The notes under the pieces: generated by a model
The model's input: the letters and a program-made list of their open reading frames with translations, nothing else
Database searches by the model: none
Told to the model about the DNA's origin: nothing
Position numbers and translations under genes: made by a program
Part shown: positions 34,674 to 49,004 of the stretch, one piece after another
Layout: each line of letters opens with the position of its first letter
Position numbering within the stretch: the stretch's first letter is position 1
Assembly (NCBI GenBank): GCA_015039315.1
Contig: WIDE01000019.1
Span: forward strand, 386,080-450,079
Direction of reading: 5' to 3'
From: Clavulina sp. PMI_390
Taxonomy: Eukaryota > Basidiomycota > Agaricomycetes > Cantharellales > Hydnaceae
Length of the DNA stretch: 64,000 bases

Positions 34674-36650
34674 ATGAGCTTGCCTAACGTCTTCGACTCA
34701 GAGCTTCTTACGGTCGGTAACAGCACAATCGCATTACGCCTGGAGGTTGCAAACGTCCGTCTAGCTCCGATTCCACTTCGAACCCTTCTGACCTGGGTTC
34801 TTGCCCAACGTCAGCTTGCGTTGGGTATGGTTCTGTCAGATCTCATTGCACAATCCCTGGTGGTTACTCACACGGGTCTCGATCAGTGGCGAGCCTTACG
34901 TGGTTTGTTTGGGACTGGCTTCTTACTCTTCCTTATGAGGCGAGTCACTATCTGAACGCAGTAGGCTTTCGCTGACTTCCACAGTCACCTCGAACTGGTT
35001 CCAATCGATAGATCGAAGTGATATGGACGAGTCGGATTACTCTTGGGTCCTCACTGTACATCGCTAGCATATTGACGTGCGCCATAACTGTTTTGTGAGT
35101 TCGTTATTGATCTTTTCCCTCTAAAACATATGGTCTTATCCAAAGTCAACTTGTCACAACAGCATTCGTATCCCGATCAACTGTGCGTGCTACAGGGTCT
35201 TTGTCTCTACACCATCTTGCCGACGTTTCTTGTTCACACCCGCAGTTGGAGTTGATGTACCTGTTGATCTGTGCGTATCCGCCGTCGAACTCAAATAACT
35301 TATATTCACCGGAGGTTTCAGATGTGCATCAATTTTTCGCGCCGTTGCGACGCTTCAATCAGTACAAATATTTATTCTCCAAGGTATTGCTACTTTTCTA
35401 TTTCCGCAGAGCCTCCACTGACCGCACTATCTAGGTGTGCTAGCTCTTCGAACATACGCCGTTTACAATTGTAGCAAGCTTGTGCTTGTACCTCTCCTGG
35501 CTCTCAACTTGGTGAGCCGTTTCAATTTTTTTTTTGGCTCCATGTCTGTATCTGATTATTGCCCCGTAGGCAAGCTTTGTCGTTAATGCTAACGATAACG
35601 TTGAGGCACTAGCTCACATTAATAGTCAGTCCATGAATCGTTCTACCTCTGGCAGCGCTAACCTTTGTCTGATTAGTCCCGGCAAACGATTCCCCCATTC
35701 CCTACAATGGCTGTATACTGCCATCCTTTGTCCGCGCTTGGCCACCTTTGGCGCTCCTGATGATTTTCGAAGTCTGTGCGTCTTCATTTACATCCGAGCG
35801 TCGATGATATTTGTCCTCACGGCTTTGGTGCTTGTCGATAAAGCCGTAGGGATCCTTATGCTGGCAAGGTTGGGGCAAGTGCTCAGAGCAGGCTGCTCGC
35901 TCGCCCAAATGGAGTATATTGTGTATCGTGATGGTTAGTCTCAGTTCGGTGAAGAGTAGCGTGTCCATCGTCCTCACTCATAGGATTGCCACAGGGCTAA
36001 TCGAGTCTGCTGGTGGGTATAGAAATCCTTGATTTATGTCCTCAAGCCACCTGCTCATATTGACCACTTCACTTTGGAATACAGTCATGTCTTGTACGTT
36101 GCCTAATCTCTTTCATCTTCTGCCTTGACTCAACTGCTACCCTTAGTGGGAAACACGGCTCTATTAATTATCGATCTCGTCTACCCAGTACGCCCATTCC
36201 TCAAATAGGATTTGCCCGCTCGAGTCTGAACTCTTATCACTGCAGACTGGTAACTCTGCCATCTTCCGTCCCATGCGAAACTTCATTCCTCTTATGGGAG
36301 CACTCGCCTGCAAAAGGCTGCTACTCAATCTGCGTTCGATCACGCAGTCTGAATTGGGGTCCACGACGAAACGGGGGACTGGCTTCATCCAGACATCCAT
36401 GGGCGACACGTTACATGACCCTGTGTCGTCGCATGTACAAGAACCGCCAATCGATGAGTTTTGCTTAATGCCCCTCGATGAAGAGTCCCAACCCCCGAAG
36501 AGTTATCGAGGCGAACCGCATCGCATATACACTCCTGTACCACAAACTGCATTGCACCAGCTTCCCCTCGATGTTCCCCAATCTCTGCGCTCTACAACTC
36601 TTACTGCAGTGCCAGAAGAGGACATCATGGTCTGCTCCCCTCCTACATAA
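34674..36650 (+). CDS. DUF6533-like multi-pass membrane protein, paralogue E, tail truncated by an in-frame stop
   Basis: Start at 34674 (MSLPNVFDSEL); exon 1 is 81 nt, four codons longer than in A-C. Short exons: 34815-34824 (10 nt), 35995-36012 (18 nt) and 36085-36093 (9 nt), plus the 20- and 25-nt exons. The last exon begins at 36246. First-helix block: LTWFVWDWLLTLPYE then VIWTSRITLGSSLYIA. The intron after exon 3 has a GC donor (GCGAGT at 34940). The tail has PPIDEFCLMPLDEES. It stops at TAA 36648-36650, but the same frame continues for about 40 codons with SLLRRPRSFSFQHV, clearly the distal block of A and C, to a second TAA near 36760. The membrane part seems intact, so the product may still function with a shorter tail. 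Confidence 0.76.
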
Positions 36651-37322
36651 CCAGTCGCTGACCCTGAGTCGGTTATTGACTCGCTTCTCCGTCGCCCACG
36701 CTCATTCAGCTTCCAACATGTTCCATGGGAGCAGCAGCCCTACTCTCGTTTCTCATAAAGCACCAAACTCAGCCTATGGCCGAATCTCCATTATCACCCA
36801 AGCGTCCGCGCCCGTAGGCGGACCCGAACTCTCCCGATGCGTTGTGATGCTAGAGAGTGCGACAGGCCCTATGTAGGGATCAGCACCTGGCGGTCAGCAG
36901 CGGCGCCACGCCAGAAACGGACAAGTTATATTATGCTCTTAGATTATTATGCGCTCGGGAACGCCCAAGCAATGTCCTTCACTCCCCCATCTTATATCAA
37001 TATCACTTTGTTGCTTTCGTTCCCTGCTCAAGCAATCACCTTCGTTGTAGCTACTCCTAGCTAATATCAATCTTTGAGGATGAACATGATCCTATGGGCG
37101 ACGACCATCGCTTTTGGTGATATTAGTGGATCTGACGTGAACGTAGGGAATATGGGAATATTAATGCACTCAACACGAGGCAGCAACTAGGATATCGTAA
37201 GGTTTCGGGAGATGAAAGGCCTCTGTTGATTAACTTTCTGAAGATTCTGGGGTATTGGTGGGAGTCTGGTGAGAGCAATTGATATAATGAAACGGGTGGT
37301 CGGCTTATCGGATATGCAGCAA
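36651..37322. other. Convergent intergenic region with remnant tail of paralogue E
   Basis: The first about 110 bp is the in-frame continuation of the paralogue E tail after its stop codon. The rest is AT-richer 3' sequence without a supported gene. Confidence 0.55.
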
Positions 37323-39084
37323 TCAATCTTCGTCCGAACTTTGGTCTGCCAGGAACGCGAGAGGATTGTGCATGCCCTAAGGATTAGACTGAGGATCAGC
37401 ATGGCGCGAAGCAAAATATACAAAGGCAGGCGGCAAATCAGACCAAAAATAGAGAGGCAACACACCTTCTTGGCCTTGCCTTTTGAGGGACTAGGTTCAG
37501 GGCTGACGGAAGCTTCTTCGTCGTCTTCGCTATCGCTCGTAGCTGCCTTCTTCGCTTTATCCTTTGCATTTTCACCCGCTTTTGCTCTCGTCCGGGACGA
37601 GCTCATCCCACGAGCTTTCTCAAACTTCACGACGTCCGCTAACGACGTGGTGGTTGATCAGCATCGCGCTCAATGGGTGCGAAGGCACATAGGCAGAGGT
37701 AAATAAAGGACGAACCGATTTCCTCTTGAAGCTCGCGCCTCTCCCGAATGGATTTTGCTTGTTCCATGCTCATGCGCGTGAGCCCCAGGTCAGAGAGCAT
37801 TTTTCTGAGATGGGAGATCTGCTGTGCTTCTGTGCTACAATGTGCAAGTTCTTTCGACCTATAGAAGGAGGGCGTTGAGTGTGCGTGGGGTCAACTCCGC
37901 ATATACAGATGACCAAAAAGTTAAGGAAGCAGGCGTACCACACTTTGCGAACACCACATGCAACAACGAGACTCTGCATAGAAATCGGTAAGGATGCGAT
38001 GTTATGAAAACTGTGTTGCTGCTTGATGCTAGAACGGACCTTGAGCTTTTTGATAGTTTCTTCATTCTTGGACTATAAGGCGGGACCACGGACCGCATGG
38101 GAATATTCAGCTCAAAAAGCGAGAAGGACAAGTTTCACACAATCCTTACCAGAGTCGATGTTTCTTTCGATTTGCCCTTATGGAAGGAAAGGTCAGATAT
38201 GTCAGAGCCCATCTAATACACACAGAGCCACACGCTTACTCCGCGTTTTGGCGCACTGTCCTTCATGTTCTTCTTTGAGGATTTCCGTTTCGGTGGAGGG
38301 TCGTCAATCAGAACACTCATGTCGGAATCACTCTTCATATGGAAACGCATTAGTTTATATCATATTGGGCAGGAGATTTATGAAGGATCGCTTACATCTA
38401 GGTCTACCGGGGCTGGTTTCTTCTTAGGCGACGCTGCTTTTGATTTTGCTGGTTTCGCTGGTTGAACACTTTTTGAAGGTTCTGGAGAACTGTCATCTTC
38501 GTATTCGGATGTGATTTCGGGCGACTTCTTGGTGGGTTTGTTATCTGGACGAGCCTTTTTGCGGACTGGTGATTCCTCAGCTTCTGACACGGGGGAGGAC
38601 TTCCGTTTCTGCTTGACAGGGCTCGGGTGGTCTGCTTTTGCTTTAGCCGCCTTCTTAGGGATCTCGATATCTTCGTCTCTCTGGAATCCTTCCTCGCTCT
38701 GGTATGAGGCTCTCAGTTTCTAGACTGGGGAAACACAGCGAGGTATATAGACATACCAGGAAGTCTTCAATCACCGTACGCAGAGTGACCCTGAACTGAT
38801 CTAGCCCGTGTTTGCTCAAGAGCCCGAGTTTCTATATAAAGTCGATTCAGCTGTGAGGCTCTGCCAGATCCTGATGTGGTAGAATGAAGTAGCGAGTGGC
38901 GATACCTCGGCCGCTTTGCCAATGATTTGGCCACGAGATAAGTTTCTGTTAGACGCAGCAATCGAGTCAGATGGGAGGATTGACGCGTCAACTAGAAGCA
39001 CATGTACAGGAGCGTCCCAGCTTTCTGCTCCTGCTTCAGGACGCGTCGAACGTGCGCCACGGCGACTTCTTCGGTGACATTCAT
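37323..39084 (-). CDS. HIRIP3-like histone chaperone (CHZ-type domain)
   Basis: Start ATG at 39084 (MNVTEEVAVAHVRRVLKQEQ); stop TGA at 37323-37325 after the acidic end FLADQSSDED. About eight exons. The N-terminal part spliced across introns includes SRGQIIGKAAEKLGLLSKHG and FRVTLRTVIEDFL. A long middle region is Lys/Ser/Pro/Glu-rich (KSSPVSEAEESPVRKKARP) and looks disordered and nuclear. The C-terminal part reads EETIKKLKSLVVACGVRKVW, then SHLRKMLSDLGLTRMSMEQA and a KFEKARG block. This matches the conserved region of human HIRIP3 (an RACG motif, an LRAELEALGM-like helix, an REQREE-like helix), which binds histone H2A-H2B. A role as H2A-H2B chaperone in the nucleus follows from that family. 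Exon borders in the N-terminal third are less certain. Confidence 0.72.
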
Positions 39085-39397
39085 AGCTATTTCGCCGGAT
39101 ATGGGGCTAGACAGAGGATAATACGCGTTTGCTGATGAGCGTGAACAAGATTGAACAGAGTGGGCAAGGGGAGGCTCGAGCTGTGACTGAGGTGAGGTCA
39201 CATGTTGTGAGTTATTTGCACACACCCGGTTGTGGAAGTTGGTGCTTTGTGCCTCGTGGTCTGCTTTCCGATCGCCCGCTGCTTATAAGGTGTAATCGAG
39301 TCATCGCCTCTTTTTCCAAACGTTCCACAACCCTCTCTGCGCCACCCTTTCCGACCACCACCTACCCCTTGAGGGTCGCCCTCAGCCATCGGACCCC
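39085..39397. promoter_or_regulatory. Divergent promoter region, histone chaperone / large coiled-coil gene
   Basis: 313 bp between the two divergent start codons. Pyrimidine-rich sequence (39310-39385) precedes the + strand gene. No TATA box was seen. Confidence 0.5.
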
Positions 39398-42300
39398 ATG
39401 GCTCTCCATGTTGCCGGGCTTGGTTCAACTCTAGAGTAAGTCCGAACATATTCCCTCGTGAAAAGAACTTTCTCATATATGCTTTTTCTTCTTGCGTCAG
39501 TCTTGGGGCGCTTGCAGACGCACTTGTTCTCTCCAATACCCCTGCCATTCAAGACCGTATCAACTCTCTCCCACCCATGGCGGACCCTGGTCCGTCAAAC
39601 TCAGATCCGAACCAACTTCACGACGGAAGCAACTCCATGCGCACGAATGACCGCGGAAGTCGCAAGTCTGCCAGAGTAGAAGACTATCGCGAGCTCCACC
39701 GCCTCTGGAAGGACGAAGGCCGCGAGACTGACGACCTCCGGCGCATCCTCAAACTCACCAACGACCGCCTGGCCACCGAGCGCGAACAGACTCTCCAGCT
39801 CGAACAGCGCCTCAAAGATGTCCGGCTTCGAGAGGCCACAGCCCGTGTCGCCCGCAGGAGAGCCGAGAACGAGGCTGCAAAGTCCGCCGCCGAAGCTCGC
39901 GCCTACAAACTCCATCTCGATATCGCAAACTTTGAGAACTCAAAAGCTCAAGAGCAAGTCAATAACCTTGCTCTCGAGCGCCGAGAAGCGGAGTCTGCTG
40001 CTGCACGTGCCCGCTCAACAGCGCACAAACTCAGAGAGAAGCTAGTTCGGGAACGTGCGCTGCAGGAAGGCCGAAGCCAAGGCATGGCCGACGGCCTCCG
40101 AATCGGCTACGATGAGGGTGTTAATGAGGGCTTTGCTGAGGGCCACGACGAAGGCTTTAGCGACATGCGGGATCGTGCATTCCACGTGTGGGATCGAGCG
40201 CTAAGAAATGGGGCTATCAACCCTAGCGCCGATTTCGACTTGGACCGAGCTATTCGCTCCGAACGCAAAAAGATTACCAGTCGTGGCCCAAGTCGACGAG
40301 CTTCGGCCCGAGAGTCCCTCCGACATGCCCATTCCGGCCATTCTAGATCCAAATCCACGCCTTACACCTACCGTGCCCAAATCACCTCTTCTGAGGACTT
40401 GTCCTCTATTGCTGCATCTCCGCGCCGAGTTCCTGTTCCTCAGTTCTCGGCCGAGCAACCACCCATGTTTGATGAGCTAGGGCCCACGAGTCAGCCCGGC
40501 ATTCAAGTGACGGTGACGAGTCCACCCGAATCCATCATCAACCCTTCGCCACGTTCCCCCAGCCCGTCCCCTCGACCATTCGCACGGCCTCCTTCCCCAC
40601 ATCATGCTCCTGTGGAGCCCATGTACGAAGGGACTATTCCAGTACTGGACGAAAATGGGAGGATCAGACTGCCCCCACCACATGACATCAACCCATCACC
40701 ATTATCACAACATGTACCGCTACCTGGCGAGTCATACTCTCAGTCTCAGACTCAGTCTCGGCCCGCATCCATGCTTGCTCCTCGCAGTCGCAAGAGCAGT
40801 CTCAATGCTCCGCCTCCTGGCCCGCTTCCCATCAATGGTGACGCCGCTGCACCTGCTCCGCCTCCTGAGCCCCCTGCACCTGCAGAGGAACCCCGCCACG
40901 AGATTCGGTCCCAGCCGTCACAGGCCACGCTGCGCGCTCTAGAGGCCGCCAAAGTCCAAGAACGCCTTCTCGAGGAAGAACGAGCCAAACAAGAGCGTGC
41001 ACGAATCGAGATGGAAGCTGAAAACAAGCGCCTGCGGGACGAACTCATGCAAGAACGCCAGGTCTACCTCGCCGACATTCGCCTACGTGAGGAACAAGAG
41101 ACGGCTCGTGCGCGCCAACGACAGCTCGAGAAGGAAGCCGAGCTTGCCCGACAGGCTGAACGCCAGCACGAGCGGGAGCAAGAGCTCAACCGCCAAGCCA
41201 TTATCCAACAGGAGCTGGATCTCGAGCGTGCGAGGTCTTCTGAGCGCCATGCAGAGGCAGCACGGTTGGCCGAGCAAGTTGAACAAGGGCGCCGAGATAT
41301 GGAGAAGCGTGAGCGCGAGCGGGAGGCTGAGCGAAAGGCCGAGAGAGCTGCTGCGCTCGAGCGTGAGCTCCAGAGACAACGCGAGCAGGAGGCCATTGAA
41401 GATCGTCGGCGGATGGAAGAAGAAGCTGCCATCATCATCGCTGCTGAGAGAGAGGAGAAACGTGCTAGGGAAAAAGCGGCAGCAGAGCGTGCAGCTGCGG
41501 AGAAGGCGATACAGGATCAGCTTGCTCGAGACGCCGCTATCGCTGCTGCAGTCGCTGCTGAAAGAGCAGAGGCCGCTAACCGTGCAGCGCTAGAGCGGTT
41601 CCAAGCTGAGCAGGTTGCGGCTCTCAGAGGAGAACGTGATCTCCCGAAACCTCCGCTCGCCGTACGCAATCCAGGAGAGTCAGAGGAAGACGAGGACTTT
41701 ACGACTGATGATAATGTCCCATATGAGAATGGACGACCTCCTCAGCGTCGTAGAAAGCCTCGCTCCGTTTACTCTGCAAAGACTGGCAAGACAGGGATGT
41801 CTACTCCCCTCAGCCAGTTCACCCTCCTCGATCAAGGTGGCCCTGAAGACCCCGATCCCAATGCGCCAACGAAATCTCAACGTCGCGAGAATGTCGCTCG
41901 CCACCGTGATTCTACTTTGGCTCGAGAACGCCAGAACGCTGCTGGCAACAGACAACAACCATTCATGCCTTCGATCCCTGAAGCAGCTTCGCAAACGAAC
42001 GGTGACATGAGTGAGCGGATGGTCACCCGCACTCCTCACGCCTCACTACCAACTCTTCCAATAACATTAGATCAGAGATATCCTGACCCTGTCATGCGTG
42101 TTGAGGAAGAATCAGTTTCGGTAAGTGTGATCGTTGCCTCCCCTCAGTTTGTGCCTAATCAATGAAATATACTCTCAGCTCATGGACAAGAATGGTAATT
42201 ATGTGGGTCCAACGTATGACAATCTGCCACCTGTTCTTCCGGTACCTGCTCCCGCTGGTGGCCCATTGGGTGCTCCAGGTCGATCACCGTTCGTCCAGAA

Positions 42301-45065
42301 TGTCCACCGATACGATTCTGCGAGGTCGCCCTCACCTACCCCGTCAGCTCGGGGCGGAAAACCGGTTAGCCCTATACCTAACATCGTCGTTGAGCGCGCA
42401 GTGAGTAACTTATTTCCCCATTTGTCTCCCTACAGTCTGCCAACCCCGTGTCCTCTCTATTTAATAGTCTGTCGAGGAGCTCCAAGAAGCTCCGAAAGGG
42501 CAAGGACCAGCAGGGATTCTAGACCCTAGAGTCCAACCTCCCCGCAGCATTCTCAAGAAAACCCCAAATCTCAATTCTTCCGAACAACCTGTTATTCCTA
42601 TTATACCTGGCCAGAGCGACCCTGGCTCATCAAGCAACATCCGTCTGGCCAAGCAAAGCCCCCATTATACTGCTGCTAACCCCGATCAGAAAGAAGGCGT
42701 TATCCCAGGTGGCGAGGATTTCTTCCCTCAAACTAGGATACCTATGCAACGCCCAGGATATCGTGTTCCAAAACAGAAGACTGCTGATGAGACCTTTGGT
42801 GCTATTCCTGAGCGTCCCGCAGGTCGGGCTGTCGGTGGAAAAACCGCTGCCGAACTGGCCAAGAATCAGGCGTCCTCCCCTGCTGACTACTCCCCACCTG
42901 GTGTTTCGCCAGGCGCGGCTGGACGTTCTCCGTATGGTCAAACAGGGCACAGTCCCAACGGTGTTATCCCTACTCAGACACCTCGCACAAGACTCATGCG
43001 TCCCGTTGGCGCTCAACCTGCAGCTTTCGAGGTGCAGCCTGGTGAAAGCATGGAACCACCCCTATCTGCTCGTACCCCAAAGACTCCATATGCTCCTACT
43101 ACCCCACACCGTATGCAACGCCCGCTAGGTGCCCCTGCTGTTGAGGCAGTTATTGTCCCTGGCCCTTCTGCGCCGATCTATCCCACCACCTCTATGCCTC
43201 CACGCACACCCCGCATGCAACGACCCTCTGGCGCTCCAACTGGGGCGATTGAGTTTGGTCAACTGCCACCCGAAGAGCCACTCGCTATTACTGTCGCGCC
43301 AGCGCAACCGCCGAAGCAGCCAATGCGCCGACCAGGCATGAACGCTGCTCCACCCCCTGTGGTCGCTGACCCTTGGGGCGGTGGTGGTATGGGCGGTGGT
43401 ATGGGTGGCATGAACATGGGGATGGGAATGGGTCCACAGATCGATGCCTATCCGATGATGTCTGCTCCTGCTCCGCCCGTGTTCCCGACGCCAGGAATAT
43501 CGCTCGGTGGTAGGGCACTGGCTGGTCCTCCCAAGCCGTCCAATGCCTCAGAACAGCCTGTTGTTCTACCACTTGACAACGGTAGCGTCAGTGACGGGCG
43601 CCCTCCATGGGGGCGTAGCCCATCAACCAAGGCCCGTCCTCTGGCTGATGTCAAAGCAGCTGCTACCGTGCCCGATACCTGGGGCAAGAAGAAGAATGTC
43701 TTGAGCTCTAAATCCAAATTTAGCGAGACGCCTACAGAGCCCGTTTTCCCAGACACGAGCCATATCGTCGTCAGCCCTCCCGCTGCACCTGTGGTGAACC
43801 CTACCCCTGTCGCAACCAAAACCAAGGGGTCGAAGCATGCTCGAAAACTTTCTTCTGCGGCTGCTGCTCCCATCACTCCTGCCCCTCCTCCAGTTTCAAA
43901 CCTTGCTCGCGCAGAATCACCTGCCGTAGGCTCCCCTAACTCCAAACCTGTTGCTATACCCATTGCTACCCAATCGAAGCTTGCGAGATCCGCATCATCA
44001 TCGAAAGCCCCATTACCTATCTCCAATCTGGCTGGCACGTTTGATTCGCCTGCTACTGCCATCGGTGCAGTTATCCCCAACCACCCCACAACACCTAGGC
44101 TTAACATCATCGCACCTTCTCCCAGTGGTACGCCTCCTGACCCGTGGAGTGGAGACGTGGCTCCCGTTGTGCAGACCATCAGTATTGGTGGCGGCTCTGC
44201 CTTCCCACATGTCGCTCAAGTCGCTTCATCTCCTCAAGACGCTGTCTTCCCAACATACTCTGCGGCACCCATCACAACTTCCTATACTCCCGCTGTTTCC
44301 GCTGTGGTGCCTACGTCCACAGTCAGCCCAGTCAGCCCCTCCATGCGTCCCATCGATGCTCCTCCTCTCCCTGGGTCCTGGGTATCCCCCGCATCGCCCA
44401 CTAAAACAGCTCGCTCAGTTAAAGCCACCCTTGAAGAAGTTACTGACGAGGAACGGCCCCCTAAATCGCCGTGGGTGTCCAACAAAGCTAAGCTTCATCA
44501 ATCATCTCCACGTGAGCGGACAACCACAACTCCTACATGGGGTGCTGCAAGCGCTGTTGGTGGCTCTACCAAAAGCCCAGCTTGGGGTATGGGGAGTGCT
44601 GCTCGCTCCACCAAGGCCTCACCACTTGCCACTGGCTGGGGTTCCGCAGCAGCCAAGAGAAGGGAGGAAGAGGAGGAAGAGGAAAGGAAGAGGAAGGAAG
44701 CGGAGGATGACAAGCCTCCTGAGCCTGTGGATCTGTGGGCCCCACAAGACGATGCCCCTGCCAGTGGTTCCGTTTTCAACACATTCACCGGTGGCGTTGC
44801 CTCAGTCTTTGGGGAGACTGGTGTGGGCTCAGTCTTTGGGAATACTGGTGTTGGCTCGGTCTTCGGAAGCGCAGCTGCTGGAGTTGCCTCGGTCTTTGGG
44901 GCTGGTGGTGACAGTAAGGAAGAGGAGAAGCCAGCTAGTCCTCCAGTCATCCCTGCGGGCGTCGAGGTGGAGCCTCCGAAGCCGGCAGTTGTTGAACCTG
45001 AACCTGAGGAGCCCAGTTTCCTGTCAGCTGCAGCAAAGAAAAAGAAGAAGAAGGGGAAGAAGTAG
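39398..45065 (+). CDS. Large helical and proline-rich repeat protein, 1825 aa, function unknown
   Basis: Exons 39398-39435, 39501-42120, 42179-42400 and 42468-45065 join in frame to 1825 residues; an ATG at 39577 is an alternative start. Residues about 40-250 form a charged helix (WKDEGRETDDLRRILKLTND), followed by seven glycines spaced exactly four residues apart. A Pro/Ser-rich stretch comes next. A second long charged helix of about 280 residues starts near LRALEAAKVQERLLEEERAK and is rich in alternating Arg/Glu; it could be a single alpha helix or a coiled coil. The C-terminal half is disordered, with repeated MQRPxGAP motifs (42744-43345), a Gly/Met run, and four GVxSVFG repeats (44793-44912). 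It ends in SFLSAAAKKKKKKGKK. I do not recognise the family. The look is that of a cytoskeletal, scaffold or endocytic adaptor protein, which is only an inference. Confidence 0.8.
40081..40155 (+). repeat. GxxxG run: seven Gly codons at exact 12-nt spacing
   Basis: Gly codons begin at 40081, 40093, 40105, 40117, 40129, 40141 and 40153. Intervening residues are mixed acidic and hydrophobic, for example GYDEG and GHDEG. Confidence 0.9.
44793..44912 (+). repeat. Tandem GVxSVFG repeat in the large protein
   Basis: Four imperfect units of about 10 residues (GVASVFGETG, GVGSVFGNTG, GVGSVFGSAA, GVASVFGAGG). Codon differences between units show they are not a very recent expansion. Confidence 0.85.
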
Positions 45066-45454
45066 ATGCATTCCAGTGGTCTCCCGGTTTCCGATTTCCC
45101 TTCTATATGATCTTATCTCTCAAGTTGAACTATATCTTACTCGTACTATCTTCTCATACGCTAAATTCTTTTTTACTCTCTTCTCTTGGTTGTTTGCTTC
45201 TATCTGTTCGACTACCCTGCTTTCTGTTGTGTTGAACTTCGCTACTCTAAATGTTTCGTTTTCTACTCAGTATACCAGCTACGGATCTCATGGCTCTTCA
45301 CGTTTGTAACGACCCCTTCTCTACGAATCCTCTCTCTTTGGATCTTAGGAACGCAATGGATGTTGTAATTCGCTTGGAACGCTGCACATGCACGATTGGC
45401 TAATAATCTATGCACAATATCATAGTATTGACACGATAGAAGCGAACTCGCTCG
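45066..45454. other. Convergent intergenic region, 3' UTRs
   Basis: 389 bp between the large protein gene (+) and PRP4 (-). Very T/C-rich, with no gene recognised. Confidence 0.5.
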
Positions 45455-48221
<2,767 letters not shown>

Positions 48222-49004
48222 GAGATGGAATCGCGTTGGGAAGATAGATGTGTTAGCACGGGATTGGAAACAAGGGCGCTGGTAAACACCGCACGGATAA
48301 AACTCGAAAACAGGAGGTTTTCAAGAGAGGAGGAAGGAGAACTTTGAGGGGGACAACTTGGGCGTCAAGGCTCTCAGGCTGACTCGGTTGGTGCTTGTTT
48401 GGTTCGCAAATCTTTGGATGACGCCGAGTGCTTTTGCTTTCCCTCCTTCCCTATTTTTGTAATGAAAGACACTAAGGTCTTGTGTCATAAGAAATTCTAG
48501 AACAGCGTCTGGACTTGTAGCAGCATATGCTCCCTCAACTACCCTATTATGCATTTGTCCACGAACTTCAAGGAAGCCAATGTCTGGATGAACAATCAGC
48601 CCACCAATAGCTTTAACACTCAAACTCCATATATTGCAGCTGTATACTATGAGCCCCTATATAATCGTCAATTCTCTGGATCTATGCGCAACAGTAAAGA
48701 TCCTCCAATGAACATGGATTGTCACGACTCAATTGTTGATGTCCAGAGTCTGGAAATCGAGGCCGAAAAATCATCCATCTTCCACCATACCATAGCAAAA
48801 TGGCATAGTGAAAGAACTGTGTAAGACAAAGAGAAAAGCAGGTTTCACTAACCTCCAAGATGAATATTAATTGGGCGAATCACCATACTATTACCAAGAA
48901 ATCAATTTGCTGACATAAAGTCCGCCCCGCAACTCTATTAACTTGCCACGAAACGAGACTTGTGATCCATCCCACCAACTTGAGTGCTGCCACGTCTCTC
49001 AACG
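48222..49004. promoter_or_regulatory. Divergent promoter region, PRP4 / SET-domain gene
   Basis: 783 bp between the two divergent start codons. A 100-codon minus-strand frame (48321-48623) opens only with TTG and has no domain, so it is not called. Confidence 0.5.

Noticed and set aside
39198..39548. 116-codon minus-strand ORF overlapping the start of the large protein gene
   Set aside because: Antisense to exon 1 and its promoter; no domain; the histone chaperone gene has a better start at 39084.
41064..41438. Long Ser/Arg-rich antisense ORFs across the 39577-45065 region
   Set aside because: They mirror the Glu/Arg/Ala-rich helix and proline-rich repeats of the sense gene.
48321..48623. 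100-codon minus-strand frame upstream of PRP4
   Set aside because: Opens with TTG only and has no similarity that I recognise.
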